Of a stretch of DNA of 64,000 nt, positions 56,677 to 64,000 are shown piece by piece. Source of the DNA: Porogramme epimiltina (Eukaryota; Basidiomycota; Agaricomycetes; Polyporales; Polyporaceae). Location: the NCBI GenBank assembly GCA_900155495.1, contig FTLJ01000642.1, forward strand, positions 1-64,000, given 5' to 3'. The notes below the pieces were generated by a model. That model worked only from the letters and a program-made list of their open reading frames with translations, made no database searches and was not told where the DNA came from. The translations under genes were made by a program, and so were the position numbers. Each line of letters opens with the position of its first letter. Within the stretch, counting starts at the first letter, position 1.

Positions 56677-59600
56677 ATGGCGAGCCCACACCCTCCCAAA
56701 ATAATAACCAGCTCCGTCCCTGTCGGTACTCCCGTCCGTGACCGTTCGTACCGACCCGACTACCCTCCTTCCGCCACCTCTTCGCCCGCAACCATGCGCG
56801 CTGCAGCCTCCTTTTCTACGCCTCAACCCTCCGCTTCCTCCTCCAACGCAAACGCCGTCCCGACCAACCAGCCCCTCACTATCGAGGGCCTCCTTGCTAC
56901 TCACGCCGGCTCCTCCAATCCTACCCTCGCCGCGCTCGAGTCCGCCGTCAATGAACGCAACTCGCTTTCCGCCCAGAACACCCAGCTCTGGAAGCTCATC
57001 GAGAAGCAGAGGTCCGGTTACAATCATGTCATGAAGGAACTCGAACGCCTTCGCGGTGAGCGTGACCTCTACAAACATCGTCTGCAGGACAAGGGCGAGG
57101 ACACAGACCGCCTCTTGCGTGCCCACCGTGCTAGGGAGAAGGCTGAAGGCAAAGACGCTTCCCTCCGTTCCACGGCCTCATCATCACAGCTCAAGTCGAG
57201 CGAGAGCAACGGCTCGAGTAGCTCTTCGAGACCTAGCAACACGCTCGATACCCGCGGGCAGATGCTTCGGACACATTCCGACGAGTCGCGTCAGTGTTTC
57301 CATTCACCTCACTTTGGCGTATTCAACTGACGATCCTCACAGCTGCTCGCGTACCTCAACTGTCCGCGTCCCGTTCCTTTGATCCTGCTCAATCAACAAG
57401 TTCCCCTTCCCGGATGCCACCCGAGCGGAAGGGATCCGCAGGCACGCTGAACACACAGCGCTCGGACTCGCCGGTCCTTAACGGCTCTTCGAGCAGCTAC
57501 CTCTCCGCGTCGCTCCCTCCATCATCTAGCCACATACCTTCACCCCTTTCCCTCTCGAGCGTAGATTCCGCGGAAACTCGCTCGCGCAAGTCTCCCCCAT
57601 TGACGATGAGCCCGACTGAGGACTCGTTCGCGCAACCTGCTTCCACGCCAGTACCCCTGCGCTCAGATTCTCTGTCCCAATCATCCACCCCCGTACCCTC
57701 CCCCTCCACAACAACGCAAGCCGCCAGGGCGACATCACCGAGCGAGCCCGCTGATCCTGTGCTCGGCGCTTGGGCTGCATCTCGCGCGCCGTCCCAGCCT
57801 CTGAAACTTCAGCAGCAACCTCCCGTTCAGCCAGCGCCTCCACCAGTTCAGACGCAGCCGCACCTGCAGTCGCAACTCGCCCCAACCGCTCCGGCCCAGA
57901 GCGGAGTTGTGCTCACGCCATCCACACCGCAGAGCGCGGCCAGTCTCGCGCGCGGGCAACCACCGAGGGCGGAGCCACAACGGGCGCCGAACGGTCCCAT
58001 GCAGAACGGCCGCACGGGTTCGCCGTCCACGCAGCCGCCGTCCCAGCCCGTCTCCATCACGCTCAACGGGGGCGACCAGAACCTCATGGTGCGCCAGCAG
58101 GGCGCGTCGCGCGACTCGCAGATCTCGCTCCCAGAAGAGGCGAAGCGCTACTACGCGACCATGGCTTCCCCGGCAATGAGCCCGGGGATGAAGTTCAACT
58201 TCTCTTCCAACCCCGGCTCGCCCATGAGGCCCGAGCACGCCGTGGACGGTCCCTCGCCGCAGCAACAGCAACACCAGCAGCAGCACTACCCCGATGCGAA
58301 CGGAGTCTCGACCGTCAACGGTGTTGGGCTGGGGATCCCCGCCGAGCCCGCCGCGGCGAGCGCTGGTCTGACCACGGATGCGCGCGGCCGCGCTGTGAAC
58401 GGGCGCACGATGTCGGATGCGCCCCGCGCGGGATCTGTCACGACTGAGGAAGGAGGGGAGTTCCTCGACATGGATGACGAGGACAGCGCGGGAGAGGCGG
58501 GCGTCAACGGGGACGCTAGCAGTGCCCAGTACCTGCCGTACGACGACGCGCCACGGGAGTCTCCGGAGGTCATCGCAGCGCGCAGGCGAGAGATGGCCAA
58601 AGCTAATAGACCCACCGTCGAGGACTTCCCACTACCCCCGGGGTCGTCGTCGGGGTCTTCGGCGCCGTACGCCCCATCGATGGGCACCCCCTCCCGCCAG
58701 AGCAGCATGAACGACGCTCCTTCTGCGCAAGGTCGCCCGTCGATGTCCTCCGTCAACGAGTTCCAAACGCTCCAAGCACCCTCCCTCTCCTCCGCCCAGA
58801 CCCTCGGCGACCAGCCCCCCGCGTCGCCCTTCCCCCTCCCGATCCCCGCGAATCCGCCGCAGATGAAGTTCCGACAGTTGCCACTGCTCGCGGAAGATCT
58901 GCCGTACACGGAAGTCATCGTGTTGAACTCGAATATTCGACCGAACGACAAGGGCAAGGACACGCTGTCCTTCATCATCTTCGTCGACCCCGGGCGCGGA
59001 AAGGACACATGGAAGATCGAGAAGGCGTACAGCGACGTTCTCCTGCTCGACACCCGCATGCGCTCCGCCGTTGGGCGGTCCGCATCCAAGAAGCTCATGA
59101 GTCTGCCCGAGGGCCGCCTCTGGCGCGACCATGCCCCCGCAAAGGTCGACCAGCGGAAGGTGCGTCAGCTGTTTCGAATTCCGTATTTCCCGCTCCCTTC
59201 TTTGCCTTTGTTTCTCCCCCCCAGTATCGCGTGGGTGTTTCCAGGAGCTTCCGCCTCTGCGCTATCTCGCCTAGGCCACGAAAGGCAGGCGCTGTTTCAC
59301 CTGGCTATCTCGGAAGTTTTCAGCGGTCTACGTCCGCAGTCCCACCTGGAATGCTTCTGGAGAGCCCAGCGGAGTCTGATGCGAACACTTACTTTCGGGG
59401 CCTCTATACCTCTTCGACACTTCTCCCGCCTTCTTCTTACACATTCGTTTCTGCCCCTGGTTCCCCACTTCACTTCAGTCGTCTTCGAGATCGTGGAAAG
59501 CACCGAGCGCTGACCGGATCTATATTTGTGTCCCACACAGGCCACCCTCGAAGCTTACCTCAAATCCCTGATTGCTCTTCCGGTGAAGGAGAAGGTTGAA

Positions 59601-62362
59601 ATCGTCGCGTTCTTCACTTCGGACGTCGTGCGGGAGACGCAAAAGCCCGTGGTGCAGGCGGGCTACAAAGAGGGATACCTTACCAAGCGCGGAAAGAACT
59701 TCGGCGGGTGGAAGACGCGGTATTTCGTCCTCCAGGGGCCGTCCTTGGAGTACTACGAGAACGTGAGTGATCCATTCATGAACTTTCCGCCCTCTGTGGG
59801 CGCCCTTCTCCCGTGCCGCCGGCAACCTGTCAACCGCGTCCGTGCGCCCACTTCTGGGGCGACGTCTTTTTGTCTCTTCCGTGCTACCGCCGTGTGCTGA
59901 CGGAACCTTGCGTCTGTCACGCAGCGAGGAGGCACACACCTAGGCTCAATCGTGATCACCGGTGCCCAAATCGGACGGCAGCAGCGCACCCCAGAGAAGC
60001 GCGAGGGCGACGAGGACAATGAGTACCGCCACGCGTTCCTCATCATCGAAGCGAAGCGGGGCCCGACCGGGGCCACCGCGCGGCACGTTCTCTGCGCGGA
60101 GAGCGACACGGAGCGGGACTCATGGGTCGAGGAGCTCGTGCGGTACGTGACGGGCACGTACAACGACGAGCAGATGATGCTCGCGTCGTCGGTCAATGGC
60201 CCGAGCCCTGTCTCGATGTCGAGCGCGGTACCACGTTCAAGCACGAGCTCGAACCCACCCACGGACATCCTGAGCACGCCCGTACGTCGCACGACCAAGG
60301 ACATCCTCATCGCCAAAGGCCCTGCGATGCCCATCTCGCAGCTCGCGCAAGATGGCAGCAACGCGAAGTTCTTTGGTACACCCCAATATCCGGATGACAG
60401 CGCGTCGAGCAGCCCGGCCAAGTCGTCCATCGCGCCGTCGGTGCTGGACCGGCTCGAGACGGACCAGCCGATGTCGAGCTCGCTCCCCGCCTCCTCGCCG
60501 CTCGCAGAGGAGCACGACATGGTGCCCGCGCTCAACCAGCGGTCGAACTCGGAGCTGGGGCACTACGCGGACATGGAGCAGCGCACGCCCGTGCGCTCGC
60601 CGGAGCAGCAGAAGCGGAACAAGATGAAGCGGATGTCGATGAAGCCGCCGCCCGCGCCCGCGATCCAGGAGCGCTCGCCGTCACCCGAGAAGGACCCCAA
60701 CACGCCGCGCGTGGACGCACACGGCAAGGTGAAGATCTCTGGGCCTATGAACGGCACGCCCATACCCGCTGGGTACAAGTTCGGCGCGCCCAAGGAGGCC
60801 CCTCAGCCCGAGCAGCCGCCACCGATGCCCACGACCGACCGACGGGAGAAGACACGGTCGAGGGCGTTCAAGAATTGGGGCTTTGGCCGGACACACGGTA
60901 TGTTGCTATAGTGTGTGATGCCTTGCGGGGGTGCTGACGATGACGATGCCACGCACCGTGCCGGCTCCATAGACAAGGCCGCCGCCGCTGCCGCCGTGCC
61001 TGCGTACATTCCCAGAGCGGTGTTTGGCGTCAGCTTGGAGGAGTCGCTCGACGTCGCGCAGATTGCCAGCTTGCCGGCAATTGTGTTCAGGTGTATACAG
61101 TACCTCGAGGCGAAGAAGGCGGAGCAGGAAGAGGGTATCTACCGGTTGAGCGGTAGCTCGGCCGTGATCAAGAGCCTGAAGGACCGTTTCAACCTAGGTG
61201 CGACCTGCGCAGCGTATGTCACGCAGAGTATGACATTAACTGAATATGTCATGGGCAGAGGGCGACGTCGACCTGCTCGCTTCGGACGAATACTGGGATC
61301 CGCATGCGATCGCAGGGCTGCTGAAGACGTTCCTTCGGGAATTACCCGCTAGCATCCTGACGCGCGATCTCCACCTTCGCTTCCTCTCGGTCATCGGTTA
61401 GTCACACCCCCCCCCGAGTGCCGCGCGATCGTCGACTGACCTAGCACCGATCCAGACTTCGTAGATCCCCAGGAAAGGATCCGGGAGCTCTCGCTGCTCA
61501 TCTCCTCGCTCCCCGTGGCCAACTACAGCCTGCTCCGCGCGCTGACCGCGCACCTGATCCTCATCGTCCAGAACGCGAACATCAACAAGATGACGATGCG
61601 CAACGTCGGGATCGTCTTCAGCCCCACGCTGGGCATACCCGCGGGCGTGTTCAGCCTCATGCTCGGCGAATTCAAGCGCGTGTTCAACGTCGACGGAACG
61701 CTCGAGGAGCCCCCCGCGCCGGAGGACAGCGCCGACCCCGCGGGAGCGCAGAGCTCCGCGCGGCGGAACAGCCAGCACTATTCTGAGGCAGCGGCGGACC
61801 AGATGCTGGGCCTGAGCGGAAGACAGCTCCCTGGTACGTAAAACTCGCGTCTTCCGCGCGCCCCCTTCCTTCTCCTTCCCGTGCGGAGCACAGCGCTGAT
61901 CATCCGTCCACAGTGCAACAAGAGCAGCAGGAGCAGGATTCCGACGAGGGCGAGGACATCGTCGAAGAGAGCGGGACCGAGGCGACGGAAGACACCGAGT
62001 CCCTCGTCGAATCCTCGGCGGCGTCGAGCTCCGTGCACATCACCCCGCCCGACTTCCTGCAGCCCGGGGGAGGTGCTTCGCAGGCGGCGATGACGCAGGC
62101 TCAGGCACAGCGCTCGCGCGCGGCCCAGCTCGCGGCGACGCGCGGGCTGAGCGTGACGACGAACGACAAGGCGAGCCGGCGACACAGCAGGATGATCGGA
62201 GCCCCTATTGGGCTGCCTGCGTCGCCGCGCCCGCCGGCTCAGGACCAGCAGCAACAGCCGTCGTCGTCGGGGCAGGCGCAACACCCCTCACCGGAGGGCT
62301 CGTTGTTGATGCAGAACCCGCACTCGCCCGCGGTGTCAAACTCACCTCATAGGCCGGCATAG
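56677..62362 (+). CDS. BEM3: BEM3-like RhoGAP with PX and PH domains
   Basis: Eight exons: 56677-57289, 57343-59159, 59541-59762, 59925-60897, 60973-61197, 61259-61396, 61456-61833 and 61914-62362; 1,604 residues. A helical stretch (LAALESAVNERNSLSAQ, then KELERLRGERDLYKHRL) lies near residues 85-160. A long Ser/Pro/Gln-rich region follows. PX begins near residue 711 (MKFRQLPLLAEDLPYTEVIV) and includes HAPAKVDQRK. PH begins near 849 (GYLTKRGKNFGGWKTRYFVL). RhoGAP begins near 1225 (FGVSLEESLDVA) and carries the arginine-finger loop EEGIYRLSGSS, GLLKTFLRELP and NKMTMRNVGIVFSPTLGIP. Domain order equals yeast Bem3, a Cdc42 GAP at polarity sites. The tail is acidic, then Gln/Ala-rich. Intron 2 (381 nt) is far longer than most in the window. 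Confidence 0.93.
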
Positions 62363-63073
62363 CGCCGTGCTCAGGTGTTCTAAGCTTCACGACCACGATC
62401 GCGCCCCCGTTCACTGTTGGCGTTCACGGCGTGCGAACTGCGGTAGTTTTGGACGCGGACGCGGATGGCGTACGGCTCTGTTTGGGTGCTGTCGACGAAG
62501 GCTACACGACCACGACCACGGACTCGGGTGTGGCAGGTCTTCACGGCGACGGCGGCGATGCTTTCCTACATTTATGGACTGTCTAGTTTACAGCTGATGA
62601 TGCATGTTACGACGATACCCTCGCGCGGTGTATATCCCTTTCCCCTCCTCCGCTTTCCGCTTTGTGCGTTTTTTTCGCTAAGGTGTAAATTATCATCTGC
62701 TCTCCGAGCCTTGATGCCGTCGGACGTCCTCCGCCAGCCGGCGTGTGCCACGACGACGTTGACGACTACGAACGAAGATGGTGGCACTTTTTTTCGCGCG
62801 ATCGTGCCTCGGTCAGCTGAGGTGCCCTGGGCCCCTGGTTGTGGATCGGAGCCAAGTAAAGGAGCTCTTATCTGTATCGCGCCGCCGCCGCGTCAACGCG
62901 TCGGTCGGGGAGGCGCCCATAAACGACGTGCGCTGGAGCTTGGCCTGGGTGCCAGCAGCGCCAGTGCTGTGGCCACCGTCTTCTCACCGCCTCCCTCACC
63001 CTCGCCCTCGCCCTTACCCACCCCCGCCAGCCAGGCCGCCCCCCGACCGCCGCCGCCGCTTCTTGCCAAAACC
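62363..63073. promoter_or_regulatory. Promoter of SHR3
   Basis: 711-base same-strand spacer. The final 90 bases before the ATG are an almost pure C+T tract, a usual basidiomycete promoter feature. No RNA gene is seen. Confidence 0.5.
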
Positions 63074-64000
63074 ATGGGCTACCGCCAGGCCGCCGTCCTC
63101 GTCTCCGTCTCCTTTTTCCTCGGTAAGCCCAGCCCAACCCGCCTACCTCACCTCAGCCTCTGTGGCCGAGCCCTTCCCACTCGTGTATGCTCACACGTCC
63201 GTGCGCGCGCGCATGTGCGCTCCCAGGGGTGCTCGCCGTCTGCCTGAACGTCGACTACCGGATCCTGTTCACGCCGCCGACCGAGGGCGTCGTGCGGGAC
63301 GGGTTCGAGTTCTACGCGACGTTCTACAACGCCCCGCCCGCCATCAAGGTCTGTGTTGTGTCCCGCACCCCGTCCTCGGATTCGGCACCGCGCTGACACA
63401 GACGCACGCGTCGCTTCGCTTTTTTTTCTTCTCGCCGCCCTGGTTGGTGTTCTGTCTGGGCCGGGGCCTGTTCCGCTGCACCGTGCTACTACCCACCCTG
63501 CAGGCGCTACTGCACACCATCATCGCCGTAGGGCTCGTCGGGCTCATTGGCAAGCTGCACAAGTGGGACGACAGCGCCGTGTTCTTCGACGGCTCGTCGC
63601 TCGGTACGTCGCCCGTCTCCCCCCACTTCCTTCCCCGCACACGCCCCTCGCTTTCCCCACACTTCCCCCGCACGTGCCCGCGTGCGCGCATCCTCGCCTT
63701 CTTCTCCCCGGTCCTCCCGTTCGCCCGCTTCGAATGGCGCACGCCCCACCCTTCCCATCTCCTTCTCTCTCGCCCAAGGAAACCCAAACCCTCGGTGAAC
63801 GCGCACGCTGACGCGCCCTCCTCGCCGCCCGCGCGATCTCCCAGCGGCCTACATCTTCGCCGTCGCCGTGTACATCACGGTGGGCATCCCGTCGTGCCGC
63901 ACGGTCGCGGACCCCGTCCCGGACGTGGACACGCGCGAGGACCAGATCGAGGCGCTGCGCGTGCTCTCCGCGGGCAACACGATCATCATCGCCCTCCTCG
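63074..64000 (+). CDS. SHR3: SHR3 amino-acid permease packaging chaperone, 5' part
   Basis: Exons 63074-63122, 63227-63348, 63504-63603 and 63845 to the window edge; about 142 residues are visible. The start MGYRQAAVLVSVSFFLGVLA, the Asp/Arg-rich loop LNVDYRILFTPPTEG and the segment FYNAPPAIKALLHTIIAVGL match the Shr3/Psh3 family. So do GKLHKWDDSAVFFDGSSLAAYI and a further span near VYITVGIPS. These are four-span ER membrane proteins that let amino-acid permeases fold and leave the ER. Its introns (104, 155 and 241 nt) are longer than the window norm. The gene runs off the right edge, so the C-terminal cytosolic tail is missing. No frame problems are seen. Confidence 0.92.

Overview
The window is a 64-kb piece of a filamentous basidiomycete genome, most likely Agaricomycetes. 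The evidence is dense short introns (mostly 45-65 nt, GT-AG with two GC-AG cases), a GC-rich coding bias, single-copy eukaryotic housekeeping genes, and paired fungal-specific Zn2Cys6 regulators of an agaricomycete type. It cannot be placed to genus by eye. I rebuilt the gene models by hand from splice signals, frame continuity and family conservation. Nearly all models close exactly in phase. The exceptions are one gene with a single-base frameshift and one cut by the right edge.

Region 1-4.06 kb is a small repeat island. It holds a decayed fragment of a Zn2Cys6-regulator C-terminal region, a degenerate 30-bp tandem repeat, and a complete but defective 1.56-kb LTR retrotransposon. That element has 239-bp LTRs, an AGTTG target-site duplication and a Copia-type gag with two stop codons, but no pol. 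Its two LTRs differ only by transitions, almost all at CpG.

Region 4.07-15.7 kb carries four minus-strand genes: a coiled-coil protein, a CUE/CCCH/Smr-domain protein, a PX-BAR sorting nexin (SNX41/ATG20) and a Zn2Cys6 transcription factor (TF-1) with a frameshift. Region 16.7-28.6 kb carries plus-strand TSR4 (PDCD2 family), a coiled-coil/PH protein, a PQ-loop membrane protein and the complete clathrin heavy chain. Region 29.5-35.7 kb has a second Zn2Cys6 factor (TF-2), paralogous to TF-1, and BFR2/AATF. BFR2 shares a 259-bp divergent promoter with a large acidic nuclear-type protein (35.96-39.0 kb). Then follow a Rho3-like GTPase, poly(A)-binding protein, an MSC2-like zinc transporter and CNOT9/CAF40. 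Next are a bacterial-type Fe-S L-serine dehydratase with 23 exons, a SMYD-like SET protein, a BEM3-like PX-PH-RhoGAP and the 5' part of SHR3.

No operon or gene cluster is implied. Themes recur: membrane traffic (sorting nexin, clathrin, PQ-loop protein, SHR3), ribosome biogenesis and mRNA metabolism (TSR4, BFR2, PABP, CNOT9, Smr protein), and Rho polarity signalling (Rho3, BEM3-like GAP). The most notable observations are the gag-only LTR element with CpG-specific LTR decay, the TF paralogue pair with conserved 10- and 12-nt exons and a frameshift that skipping the 10-nt exon would bypass, the extreme micro-exon architecture of the serine dehydratase, an A-rich 5' leader on PABP, and several stopless introns whose length is a multiple of three.
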